Origin: Thermoproteota archaeon
GTDB taxonomy: Archaea > Korarchaeota > Korarchaeia > Korarchaeales > Korarchaeaceae
Assembly (NCBI GenBank): GCA_015521385.1
Contig: WAOH01000178.1
Span: 1 to 6,238, forward strand
DNA: 6,238 bases
Reading direction: 5' to 3'
Below, piece by piece: positions 1 to 5,226 of this stretch (position 1 is the stretch's first letter; every line of letters begins with the position of its first letter). A model generated the notes under the pieces. That model saw nothing but the letters and a program-made list of their open reading frames with translations. It was not told the origin of the DNA and made no database searches. The position numbers and the translations under genes are program-made.

Positions 1-116
1 ATTCTATGCAGCCTCCCTGACCGGGCCGAGAGGCACCTCCTCATGTTCAAACTAGATAAAAAGCTGGAATTACTCGGAATAATATTTCCCAAAGCGCTAC
101 GAGATCCGAATCCCAC

Positions 117-272
117 TCAATCCCTGATGAGTCTCTTCACCATCGCCTCTATTATCGGGTTCATCTCGAGGCCATGGGCCTCCCTCGCGTGTTTCCTCAC
201 GAGCTCCATTAGCTCCTCTCTAGTCGGGGCGGTGAGAATCTCTCCACAGGCCAGACACCTGAACTGGGGCAT
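117..272 (-). CDS. Small DUF1059-like C2H2 zinc-binding protein
   Basis: A 51-residue protein with Cys6-x2-Cys9 followed after 18 residues by His28-x4-His33 (KHAREAHGLE), then a short amphipathic helix. The pattern CxxC, EEL...L, HAxxxHG fits the small DUF1059-type proteins common in archaea, although those usually have a wider Cys spacing. The four ligands suggest one structural zinc. The biochemical role of the family is not established. An ATG at 272 is preferred over longer upstream readings because a clear TATA box (TTTAAAAGG on this strand) lies about 26 nt upstream, which predicts a leaderless transcript starting at or next to this ATG. The longer reading frame would run through the promoter. 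The gene stands alone: 421 nt separate it from the gene upstream. A cytoplasmic location is inferred from the absence of hydrophobic segments. Confidence 0.8.
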   Translation of the reverse strand: MPQFRCLACGEILTAPTREELMELVRKHAREAHGLEMNPIIEAMVKRLIRD

Positions 273-293
273 GTGTAAACTATAGTTATATGA

Positions 294-302
294 CCTTTTA
301 AA
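294..302 (-). promoter_or_regulatory. TATA box for the DUF1059-like gene
   Basis: TTTAAAAGG on the minus strand is centred about 26 nt before the ATG at 272. That is the archaeal TATA-to-start spacing, so the mRNA should be leaderless or nearly so. Confidence 0.6.
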
Positions 303-560
303 GAATTCGGTGCGACCGCCTTTCACCCCACACCCCTGCACCTCTCCAGTAGCACCTCAAGTCACCTGTCAGGCCCTCTTCCTACCATCGACCAACTTCA
401 CTTCCTCAATGCACCCGACTGCGAATAAAGGGCCCTACAGCGACCTGACTCCCTGGAAACGTATCGATCCCGTCACGCAGACCGGACTCTCACCGAGGGC
501 TTAGATCTCCGCTGGTTAATGTGACAGGATAGACGCTGGAGTATCGGAGACGGGGCTCCT

Positions 561-600
561 GATCGGGCCGGTGGAATCCGTTCACGGGGTAATACCGATC
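561..600. repeat. Inverted repeat GATCGG...CCGATC
   Basis: GATCGG (561-566) pairs with CCGATC (595-600). Inside, CCxGTG (568-573) can pair with CACxGG (583-588) apart from one mismatch. It lies in the same gene-free tract as the larger hairpin at 628-681. Its function is unknown and it may be chance in G+C-rich DNA. Confidence 0.3.
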
Positions 601-627
601 CCTCACCGCGCTCAGATCATTCACGAT

Positions 628-681
628 TGGTCCAGCTCGGGGAACGGGGGGCTATGCTCTTCTACGAGCAACCCGGGACCA
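628..681. repeat. Three-tier inverted repeat / potential extended hairpin
   Basis: TGGTCC at 628-633 pairs with GGACCA at 676-681. Inside it, CGGG (638-641) pairs with CCCG (672-675). Inside that, TGCTC (655-659) pairs with GAGCA (666-670) around the loop TTCTAC. That gives 15 Watson-Crick pairs in 54 nt, with a 4-nt bulge and one asymmetric internal loop. The pairing is visible on either strand. It lies just downstream of the winged-helix gene on the minus strand, so it could end that transcript or belong to an unknown RNA. No T-tract follows it. Confidence 0.4.
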
Positions 682-693
682 TCCTCCACGAAC

Positions 694-1323
694 CTAAAGG
701 GTCGAATTTCGAGGGGCTATGACGAGGCCGTGAATGTCTAGGTAGTCTCCCACCTTCCCCCTACCGAGCCTCACTATTCTAGCATTCCTCAGATGAGAGA
801 TGGCCCCCAGCGCCGACCTCCTGAACTCTTCCTTGGAGAGGCCCCACCCCTCGAGGACCTCGGAGATCTCGGACAGCGGAACCACCTTCCTGGCACCGGC
901 GATCTCGAGGAAGGCCCTCTCTATGGCGGCGGCCAGCACCTCCCTTCTCCCGATCTCAGTCAGCTCATTTCCCTCAACCCACCTCGCCTCGGTGGCGAAC
1001 TTGAGTGCGAACTCGACCCACGGACCCCTCCTGACGGGTAACCCCACATAAAGGGACCACATCACCCAGAAGAACACCTCGTTCCTCATGAACGACTTAA
1101 ACAGATCTTTACCCTCTTTCAACCTGTAAAAGAAGAGCCTCCCCCTCCTGACCCTCTCGGCAATACCCACGAACACTAGGAAGGCTAGAGCAGACCTCAC
1201 CTTCCACTCCTTGAGGCCGGTGAGCCTGGACACCTTCCTTAGATTCGTCCACGTGTTTCTCAGAGCCTCCATGACCGCTCTTATCGAATCGAGGCCGGGG
1301 TACCTGTACTTGGGAAAATCCAT
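694..1323 (-). CDS. Winged-helix protein, probable archaeal transcription regulator
   Basis: A 209-residue soluble protein. Residues about 10-68 form a winged helix-turn-helix: a helix (IRAVMEAL), then LRKVSRLTGLKEWKVRSALAFL as the likely turn and recognition helix, then a basic wing with RVRRGRLFFYRL. A middle section (75-145) is rich in Trp, Phe and Arg and looks helical. Residues about 147-198 resemble a second winged helix (PLSEISEVL, then EEFRRSALGAISHLRNARIV, then LGRGKVGDYLDIHG). No metal-binding or ligand-domain signature is seen. The ATG at 1323 is the first possible start because an in-frame TGA lies at 1332-1330. There is only a weak GTGA ribosome-like motif before it. The gene follows the helical protein gene by 45 nt, and a TATA-like GGTATTAT lies in that gap, so it may have its own promoter. 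DNA binding is inferred from fold pattern only; the target is unknown. Confidence 0.75.
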   Translation of the reverse strand: MDFPKYRYPGLDSIRAVMEALRNTWTNLRKVSRLTGLKEWKVRSALAFLVFVGIAERVRRGRLFFYRLKEGKDLFKSFMRNEVFFWVMWSLYVGLPVRRGPWVEFALKFATEARWVEGNELTEIGRREVLAAAIERAFLEIAGARKVVPLSEISEVLEGWGLSKEEFRRSALGAISHLRNARIVRLGRGKVGDYLDIHGLVIAPRNSTL

Positions 1324-1360
1324 CGGAGGTCACAACCCCACCGCGATAGTATCGAGATGG

Positions 1361-1368
1361 ATAATACC
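1361..1368 (-). promoter_or_regulatory. TATA-like box before the 209-residue winged-helix gene
   Basis: GGTATTAT on the minus strand lies about 41 nt before the ATG at 1323, just after the stop of the preceding gene. It would give a leader of about 15 nt. It is weaker than the other boxes in the window, and co-transcription from upstream is equally possible. Confidence 0.3.
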
Positions 1369-1875
1369 CTAGCTCAGCAGCTCATCCAAGCCGCCGGACT
1401 TGGAGTACCTCTTTATCACCTCTTCGAAGTGGTCCCTCACGGGCAGATAGACCTTCTCGTAAAACTGCCTCTGATCCAGAAGTACTTCCTTCGGAAAGGT
1501 CTTGAGGTAGTTCACGGCAGCCTTCCAGGCTTCCTCGTAAGGTACCACCGCGTCGATCCTCTGAGCTATCTGCCTGTCGTAATCCTCGGGCCTCTGCACC
1601 TCGTCGCCAATGGTGAAAAATCCAGTCTCGGAAACGTATGCCGCTTCATTGCCCAGCTTCTCAATATTTCTCGCTGCTGGCGGCATGGAAGGGGCGGTAG
1701 CGCCCGCAGCATATCTCCTCGCAGGCCTTCCACCGGATCTCTTCGCCCAGGCATAGAAGATGGCCCTGTTCAGACCGAAGGATTTCGCCTTCTCCAAGTC
1801 CCCCTTCAGGAGGTAGTATCTGGCGGCTTGGAGGAGCCCCATCACCTGAAACCTTCCTATCCTCCCCCTTGGCAT
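1369..1875 (-). CDS. Conserved-looking helical protein of unknown function
   Basis: A 168-residue protein I do not recognise. The N-terminus is basic (MPRGRIGRF), followed by a helical stretch at about residues 10-46 (LLQAARYYLLKGDLEKAKSF, then GLNRAIFYAWAKR). Next comes a flexible Gly/Ala/Pro/Arg-rich linker (about 47-70), a short segment with GFFTIGDEVQRPEDY, and a largely helical C-terminal half rich in Glu, Lys and aromatics (PYEEAWKAAVNYLKTFPKEV and onward). There are no cysteines, no signal peptide and no membrane segment, so it is probably cytoplasmic. The ATG at 1875 is preferred. A TTG three bases further upstream (1878) is the alternative. A TATA-like box 27 nt upstream suggests a leaderless message, and only a weak AGGT precedes the start. 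It ends 45 nt before the winged-helix gene on the same strand, so the two may be co-transcribed. Confidence 0.75.
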   Translation of the reverse strand: MPRGRIGRFQVMGLLQAARYYLLKGDLEKAKSFGLNRAIFYAWAKRSGGRPARRYAAGATAPSMPPAARNIEKLGNEAAYVSETGFFTIGDEVQRPEDYDRQIAQRIDAVVPYEEAWKAAVNYLKTFPKEVLLDQRQFYEKVYLPVRDHFEEVIKRYSKSGGLDELLS

Positions 1876-1897
1876 CAACCTAATTGACCAAGATGCC

Positions 1898-1905
1898 GTA
1901 AAAAG
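1898..1905 (-). promoter_or_regulatory. TATA-like box for the helical protein gene
   Basis: CTTTTTAC on the minus strand is centred about 27 nt before the ATG at 1875, inside the 60-nt gap behind the OB-like gene. The spacing predicts a leaderless start. Confidence 0.45.
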
Positions 1906-1935
1906 AGTTTCTCAGTGGGAGGAGCGACCGTCCGC

Positions 1936-2307
1936 TCAGTACTTAACTCCCACCGACGGAATCTCGATGTGCTTGGCTACTAGGTTGCCTCCACCCTCGT
2001 CCTCAACCTCCATGATCACATCGTATCCCACGTAGCTCCTGAGGTCGTTCAGGACCTCGAACCACTTCATGGTCCTCTCCCTGTACCACCCGTGCACACT
2101 GACCTTCACCTCACCCTGCTGGGTTTCAACGACCACGTAGTAGTCACCAACCTCCTTCAACACACCCCTTATCGCGAAGGTCGAGTTCTCCGCCTCGTGC
2201 ACCAGCTTGCTCTCCGTCCCGGTCGCCCCGGGATACCAGAAGGGGAAGGTGGCTATCACCACCGCTAGGGCGATCACGGAGAGGAACCTCACCGCTTCCC
2301 GATTCAT
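1936..2307 (-). CDS. Membrane-anchored OB-fold-like protein
   Basis: A 123-residue protein. Residues about 8-25 (FLSVIALAVVIATFPFWY) form one N-terminal hydrophobic segment behind a short positive N-terminus. It is either an uncleaved anchor or a signal peptide, leaving the rest outside the membrane. Residues about 42-117 alternate in a beta pattern (FAIRGVLKEVGDYYVVVETQ, then GEVKVSVHGWY, then YDVIMEVEDEGGGNLVAKHIEI) that resembles a five-strand OB barrel with a helical insertion around residues 76-93. The architecture, an anchor plus small OB barrel ending in an AKH segment (His113), recalls the haem chaperone CcmE, but the CcmE His-x3-Tyr motif is absent. The ATG at 2307 has a strong GGGGTGAT ribosome site that overlaps the stop codon of the upstream DUF4405-like gene, with a gap of 4 nt, so the two are translationally linked. 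Function is inferred from context and uncertain. Confidence 0.8.
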   Translation of the reverse strand: MNREAVRFLSVIALAVVIATFPFWYPGATGTESKLVHEAENSTFAIRGVLKEVGDYYVVVETQQGEVKVSVHGWYRERTMKWFEVLNDLRSYVGYDVIMEVEDEGGGNLVAKHIEIPSVGVKY

Positions 2308-2311
2308 GCCA

Positions 2312-2581
2312 TCACCCCATCAGCCTCCTCGTGAGCACCTTCAGCGTCCTGAAGTTCAGGTCCACGTGCACTAGGGCCGAGCCGGCCATGATGAAGCCTA
2401 TGACCGTGTGCCAGTACTCCCAGTCGGCCTTTGTCATGAACCATATCAGGGCCTCGCTGCTACCCCTGCCTGAGGGCGCTATGTAGAGGGCTATGCCGCT
2501 CAGCAGCAGGAAGACCCCCATTGCCAGCTGGGAGATGCTCACCACCGACCTCACCTTGAGCTTGATCTGGGTCAGATCCAT
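2312..2581 (-). CDS. DUF4405-like two-helix membrane protein, possible b-type haem binding
   Basis: An 89-residue membrane protein. The first helix is about residues 13-35 (VVSISQLAMGVFLLLSGIALYI) and ends in a Pro-Ser-Gly loop. The second is about 57-75 and carries His58 (WHTVIGF) and His72 (ALVHVDLNF), spaced 14 residues apart on one face. This WH...H..LN arrangement matches DUF4405-type proteins, which are related to small b-type cytochrome subunits. Haem ligation is an inference from the two histidines. The start at ATG 2581 is chosen because GGGGGTGGTCC, a near-full anti-16S match, lies just upstream. A GTG at 2590 would sit inside that ribosome site. It is the first gene of a two-gene unit with the OB-like protein. 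Its likely promoter is the TATA box at 2648-2656, giving a leader of about 45 nt. Confidence 0.75.
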   Translation of the reverse strand: MDLTQIKLKVRSVVSISQLAMGVFLLLSGIALYIAPSGRGSSEALIWFMTKADWEYWHTVIGFIMAGSALVHVDLNFRTLKVLTRRLMG

Positions 2582-2592
2582 CCGGACCACCC
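2582..2592 (-). promoter_or_regulatory. Ribosome binding site deciding the start of the DUF4405-like gene
   Basis: GGGGGTGGTCC on the minus strand resembles the archaeal consensus GGAGGTGATCC, with G-U wobbles allowed. It ends just before the ATG at 2581 and overlaps the alternative GTG at 2590, which makes the ATG the better start. Confidence 0.5.
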
Positions 2593-2647
2593 CCTGTGAC
2601 TCTCAACACCCATCGTCGCAGTTCCTCCGAGCTCATTTGCCCGTCAG

Positions 2648-2656
2648 AATATATTA
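2648..2656 (-). promoter_or_regulatory. TATA box in the divergent control region
   Basis: TAATATATT on the minus strand (nearly palindromic) is the most A+T-rich spot between the divergent genes. For the minus strand it predicts a transcript start near 2626 and a leader of about 45 nt to the DUF4405-like gene. Because it is nearly symmetric it could also serve the plus strand, which would give a leader of about 58 nt to the gene at 2736. Confidence 0.5.
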
Positions 2657-2699
2657 CGAGTACGGACAAATCGTCCTCCCCTCCAGGAGCTGGGAAAGG

Positions 2700-2709
2700 T
2701 TTTCTTTTA
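2700..2709 (+). promoter_or_regulatory. T-rich TATA-like element before the gene at 2736
   Basis: TTTTCTTTTA lies about 30 nt before the ATG at 2736. It is a weak TATA candidate. If used, the transcript would start close to the ATG and lose the GGAGG ribosome site at 2727-2731, so the box at 2648-2656 is a competing candidate. Confidence 0.3.
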
Positions 2710-2735
2710 GGCCGAACACTACCTGGGGAGGGTAG

Positions 2736-3206
2736 ATGCCACCTCCAATTAGAATAAGGGGTCCACGGGGATCTCCTCCCATAAGCAGGGAGGAAGCTGA
2801 GAGGGCTATTGAGACGGTGAGGGAGATCCTGCCCCTCCTGACCGCCGGTCCCGCGCTGATCAGGGGCGGCCCGGACGGCTGGCACGTGGACATCCCCCTG
2901 ATGTATCAGGGGTACGCCCTCGACAGGATCCACCTAGACACCGACACAATGGAGCCCTCGCCCAAGGGCAGACCGCCCAGATCGTCACGGGAAGCGGATC
3001 CGAGCGTCGTCAGGGGTAGGGCTGAGGAGATAGTGGGCGAACTGAGGGTGCTCGACGCCGCGGAGTACAGGGAGCCGGAGAGGTGCTGGGCCGTTCCCCT
3101 CGCCTGGGGGCCCTACTTGGTGGCTCACGTGAGGGTATCCAGCGACGGGAAGGAGGTAGTGCCGGACTACGGCCTGACAGAGGAGGTAAGGAGGTACGTT
3201 TACTGA
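2736..3206 (+). CDS. Soluble protein of unknown function with PepSY-like internal duplication
   Basis: A 156-residue protein I do not recognise. A Pro/Arg-rich N-terminus (PPPIRIRGPRGSPP) is followed by a helix (ISREEAERAIETVREILPLL, about 16-35), then WHVDIPLMYQGYALDRIHLD (about 49-68). A charged linker follows, then a second helix (VVRGRAEEIVGELRVLDAAEY) and CWAVPLAWGPYLVAHVRVSS with DGKEVVPDYGL. The two halves share the order helix, then Trp-x-Val-x-(I/L)-P-L, then Gly, then a strand ending in a polar turn. This suggests an internal duplication resembling the helix-plus-strands layout of PepSY domains; that is my inference. No signal peptide or membrane helix is seen. The ATG has GGAGG at 2727-2731 with a 4-nt spacer. 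The gene ends in TGA at 3204-3206, just where the permease's upstream coding extension runs, so the two are probably one transcription unit and perhaps functional partners. Confidence 0.7.
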   Translation: MPPPIRIRGPRGSPPISREEAERAIETVREILPLLTAGPALIRGGPDGWHVDIPLMYQGYALDRIHLDTDTMEPSPKGRPPRSSREADPSVVRGRAEEIVGELRVLDAAEYREPERCWAVPLAWGPYLVAHVRVSSDGKEVVPDYGLTEEVRRYVY

Positions 3207-3210
3207 GGTC

Positions 3211-3215
3211 AGGAG
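3211..3215 (+). promoter_or_regulatory. Ribosome site AGGAG upstream of the permease's first helix
   Basis: AGGAG lies 5 nt after the preceding stop codon and 4 nt before CTG 3220, in frame with the permease and its first membrane helix. It supports initiation well upstream of TTG 3277, possibly at this CTG. An alternative is that these bases encode Arg-Arg of an even earlier start. Confidence 0.3.
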
Positions 3216-3276
3216 ATTCCTGCTCAGAGAGAAGCTGCTCTCCGTCCTCATCCTGGTTTACGTCCTCCTCCTCATC

Positions 3277-4287
3277 TTGGATCCGAGCTTCCTCTTCAGG
3301 TCGGCCAAGTACGTCAACTTGGAGGCGATCTCGCTCATCCTGTCCTTCATGCTCGTCTCCAAGCTTATGGACGTGTCCGGCTTCTTTTCGAAGGTCTCGG
3401 CGTGGATTCTCTCGGTGGAAGGGAGGAAGCGCGTGTTCCTCATCCTGCTGGCGTCTGAGCTCGTCGCCGCCGTGCTCATGAACGACACGGCCCTGTTCCT
3501 TCTGGTCCCGCTGGTGGTCACCCTCCACAGGATGACCGGTCGCGATCCCTCCGACATGCTCGTCCTCGTCACGATAGGCGCCAACGTGGGATCCGCGCTG
3601 ACCCCCTTCGGCAACCCGCAGAACATCATCATCTGGAGCCACTTCCACCTGCCCCTGGACTCGATCCTCCGGGTAACCATCCCCTTCTTCGCCCTGTCCA
3701 CTGTGCTGCTGATCCTCTTCTCCTCGATACTCCCCGATGCGGGGGAGAAGCCGGCTAGGATCGTGTCCATAAGGCTGGATCCGATCCCGGCAGTCTCAGC
3801 CGCCCTGCTCCTCACGGTCAACCCGGTGCTGGCCAGCTACGGGCACTACCTGGTGGGCGTGGCCGTCACCGTGCTCTCGTCCCTCTTGGTGAGGAGGGAG
3901 GCCATCAGGGGGATCGATGTCCCACTCCTGGCCATCTTCGTCCTCCTCTTCATGGACTTCGGGCAGCTCTCCCACATCCTGGGGTCGATGGGAGTCGTTC
4001 CTCCCCTCGAGGGGGTCACAGCGCTGGCCTCCTCCGCCCTGCTCAGTCAGGTCATCAGCAACGTGCCGGCTACGATAACCCTGCTCAACCACACCGCTGA
4101 CTGGAGATCCCTCTTGATTGGCGTCAACCTCAGGGGGACGGGCCTCGTGGTGGGCTCGATGGCCAACTTCATCACCCTGAGGATGGCGGACCTGAAGCTG
4201 GACAGGTTCCACAGGATCTCGGTCCCCTACTTCCTCGCGTCCATGGCCTTGTTCCTCCTCCTGGCCTGGATCCGGGTCTACCCGTGA
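3277..4287 (+). CDS. Ion permease of the ArsB/SLC13 (ion transporter) superfamily, YbiR-like
   Basis: A polytopic membrane protein, 336 residues from TTG 3277, that moves an anion or other solute across the cytoplasmic membrane. The substrate cannot be told from sequence. Two half-repeats are visible. In the first half, NDTALFLLVPLV (69-80) and GANVGSALTPFGNPQNIIIW (101-120) match the re-entrant loop region of the superfamily, and the GNPQN form is typical of YbiR-like permeases. In the second half, SNVPAT (261-266) is followed by GVNLRGTGLVVGSMANFITL, the paired motif, with Arg where Gly is usual. The frame is open upstream to 3190. It encodes RRFLLREKLLSVLILVYVLLLIL, an obvious positively charged start plus first membrane helix, but has no ATG, GTG or TTG before 3277. 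The true start is probably non-standard (for example CTG 3220, 4 nt after AGGAG) or is affected by a sequence error. It directly follows the soluble gene at 2736. Confidence 0.85.
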   Translation: MDPSFLFRSAKYVNLEAISLILSFMLVSKLMDVSGFFSKVSAWILSVEGRKRVFLILLASELVAAVLMNDTALFLLVPLVVTLHRMTGRDPSDMLVLVTIGANVGSALTPFGNPQNIIIWSHFHLPLDSILRVTIPFFALSTVLLILFSSILPDAGEKPARIVSIRLDPIPAVSAALLLTVNPVLASYGHYLVGVAVTVLSSLLVRREAIRGIDVPLLAIFVLLFMDFGQLSHILGSMGVVPPLEGVTALASSALLSQVISNVPATITLLNHTADWRSLLIGVNLRGTGLVVGSMANFITLRMADLKLDRFHRISVPYFLASMALFLLLAWIRVYP

Positions 4288-4290
4288 CTC

Positions 4291-4296
4291 TAAATA
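4291..4296 (+). promoter_or_regulatory. TATA-like box for the six-helix membrane protein gene
   Basis: TAAATA lies 4 nt after the permease stop and is centred about 31 nt before ATG 4325. It predicts a transcript start around 4320 and an almost leaderless message. No ribosome site precedes the ATG, which fits. Confidence 0.45.
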
Positions 4297-4324
4297 GGTA
4301 CCGATTCCGTGAACCACGATCCAG

Positions 4325-4885
4325 ATGCAGGCGATCCCACCGTCCCTCGCGCTGACCATATCGGTCCTCAACCTGGGAGCCGCCCTCATAGCGTCCTACC
4401 TCACGCTCCAAGCCTGGATGGCCCGGAGGATGGGGATCCCGGGCATGGGATTGATAATTGGCTCCTTCTCCATCATGGTGATCTCCTTCCTGGCATCGGC
4501 CGTTTTCTCAGTGACCCTCTCATCCCCTCCGCGCGCCCCGCCCAGGGTATGGCTTTCCGACCTCGCTGCGAACCACTGGTTCATCGCGATACAGCTCTCC
4601 TTCACCCTGAGCTATCTCCTGCTAGCGATCAAGGCCACCTCACCGGCGGAGAGGCTCTTCTCGCTGATCCCCCTGCTTCCGGCCGCGATAATCCTCTACG
4701 TTGCCCTGGTGTCCTACGGCAGGGCTTCCAAGCACGCCACCGCTGCCTACCTGGGACTGGGCATCTCCCACCTCATGACTTTCCTCTCACTGCTCTACGC
4801 CAAGCCCTGGCTCCTCGTCACCGGCGAGACAGTGAGACCCGTTGCCCTGCTCCTGCTCATTCCCGTGCTCAGGGTGAAAGGGTGA
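4325..4885 (+). CDS. Six-helix integral membrane protein of unknown function
   Basis: A 186-residue, strongly hydrophobic protein with six predicted membrane helices at about residues 9-31, 39-64, 84-104, 110-128, 137-158 and 168-183. Short polar loops between them include a Pro/Arg-rich stretch SSPPRAPPRVW (about 66-76). No catalytic or transporter motif is recognisable. The length and compact helix layout resemble the N-terminal membrane sensor parts of archaeal signalling proteins, but that is inference. The ATG is chosen because a TATA-like box lies about 31 nt upstream and no ribosome site is present, indicating a leaderless gene. The stop overlaps the start of the winged-helix gene (GTGA, 4882-4885), so the two proteins are made together. 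The likely role is a membrane-embedded partner or sensor for that regulator. Confidence 0.8.
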   Translation: MQAIPPSLALTISVLNLGAALIASYLTLQAWMARRMGIPGMGLIIGSFSIMVISFLASAVFSVTLSSPPRAPPRVWLSDLAANHWFIAIQLSFTLSYLLLAIKATSPAERLFSLIPLLPAAIILYVALVSYGRASKHATAAYLGLGISHLMTFLSLLYAKPWLLVTGETVRPVALLLLIPVLRVKG

Positions 4886-5151
4886 GGAGGAAGTACAGAT
4901 CCCAGGCGGCCATAGTCATGGACATGCTTGAGGCCGTGGCGGCCAACCCGGGGATAGCGCCGACGAGGCTCGGTCAGGAGGTCAACGTGCCCTACTCTAG
5001 GCTGGTGGAGTACCTGAGGCTGCTGAGGGAGAAGGGACTCATTTACGAGGGGGAGAAGGGTGGCCTCCACCTGACCGAGGAGGGCTTCAGGTATCTGACC
5101 GAGATGCGGAGGTTCAGGAGGATATTCTCCTCCCTGGGGCTCATGCTCTGA
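4882..5151 (+). CDS. Small winged-helix protein (HTH_45-like) coupled to the membrane protein
   Basis: An 89-residue basic protein starting MRRKYRSQAAIVMDMLEAVA. It is a single archaeal winged helix: helix 1 (about 8-20), helix 2 with GIAPTRLGQEV (24-34), recognition helix VPYSRLVEYLRLLREKGL (36-53), and a wing built from IYEGEKGGLHLTEEGFRYL (54-72). The C-terminal helix (TEMRRFRRIF) could dimerise. This layout matches small archaeal regulators of the HTH_45 type. DNA binding is inferred and the target is unknown. The GTG at 4882 is chosen because it overlaps the upstream stop as GTGA and has GGTGA about 5 nt upstream (4873-4877). Earlier in-frame readings would run through the membrane protein gene in the wrong frame. 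The overlap implies translational coupling and a shared stoichiometry with the membrane protein. Confidence 0.85.
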   Translation: MRRKYRSQAAIVMDMLEAVAANPGIAPTRLGQEVNVPYSRLVEYLRLLREKGLIYEGEKGGLHLTEEGFRYLTEMRRFRRIFSSLGLML

Positions 5152-5197
5152 TCCCACGAGCCGAACGGGGAGCCGCGTGATGAAGGTTCAACAAAGG

Positions 5198-5203
5198 TTT
5201 AAT
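5198..5203 (+). promoter_or_regulatory. TATA box for the radical SAM gene
   Basis: TTTAAT, preceded by the purine-rich ACAAAGG (possible BRE), is centred about 26 nt before GTG 5227. This predicts a leaderless transcript, and no ribosome site is seen before the GTG. A second TTTAAC lies at 5208-5213 but is too close to the start. Confidence 0.6.
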
Positions 5204-5226
5204 CCCTTTAACTTCACGATCACCGA

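Larger units (their letters stand above)
273..693. other. 421-nt tract without a convincing gene; contains inverted repeats
   Basis: Between two minus-strand genes, this tract is much longer than any other gap in the window. Its right end carries the TATA box at 294-302. I looked for tRNA T-arm patterns, C/D box pairs, and SRP, RNase P and rRNA signatures, and found none that hold. It does contain two hairpin-forming inverted repeats (628-681 and 561-600). It also holds short minus-strand open stretches (490-624; 369-500 interrupted by a stop) with no ribosome site. It could be a structured RNA, a decayed gene or plain spacer. Confidence 0.5.

Noticed and set aside
1..44. Possible start of a minus-strand gene at ATG 44 running off the window
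   Set aside because: Only 14 codons are visible, no ribosome site precedes the ATG, and the nearest T/A-rich box (55-63) is only about 15 nt away, too close for a promoter of this start.
43..285. Plus-strand open frame of 80 codons
   Set aside because: It lies across the DUF1059-like gene in antisense, has no ribosome site, and its protein shows no domain pattern. The minus-strand gene has clear metal-ligand motifs and a promoter.
310..504. Plus-strand open frame of 64 codons in the gene-free tract
   Set aside because: Pro/Thr/Ser-rich low-complexity translation with no ribosome site; it starts next to the minus-strand promoter of the DUF1059-like gene.
511..620. Faint resemblance of plus-strand words (GACAGGATAG, GGTAATACC) to rRNA segments
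   Set aside because: Only short words match; neighbouring conserved rRNA bases are absent, so it is not an rRNA fragment.
490..624. Minus-strand 44-codon open frame from GTG 624
   Set aside because: No ribosome site or promoter, no recognisable motif, and it overlaps the inverted repeat at 561-600. It is in the same frame as the winged-helix gene but beyond two stops.
1357..1887. Plus-strand 176-codon open frame
   Set aside because: Antisense to the helical protein gene almost base for base. The minus-strand reading has a promoter and an ordered helical protein; this one has neither.
3010..3648. Long minus-strand frame antisense to the permease
   Set aside because: Its translation is a run of Glu/Asp/His/Arg with no fold pattern, a typical shadow of hydrophobic codons. 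The plus-strand permease motifs are unambiguous.
3796..4389. Second long minus-strand frame antisense to the permease end
   Set aside because: Same reason: low-complexity charged residues opposite membrane helices, with no start signal.
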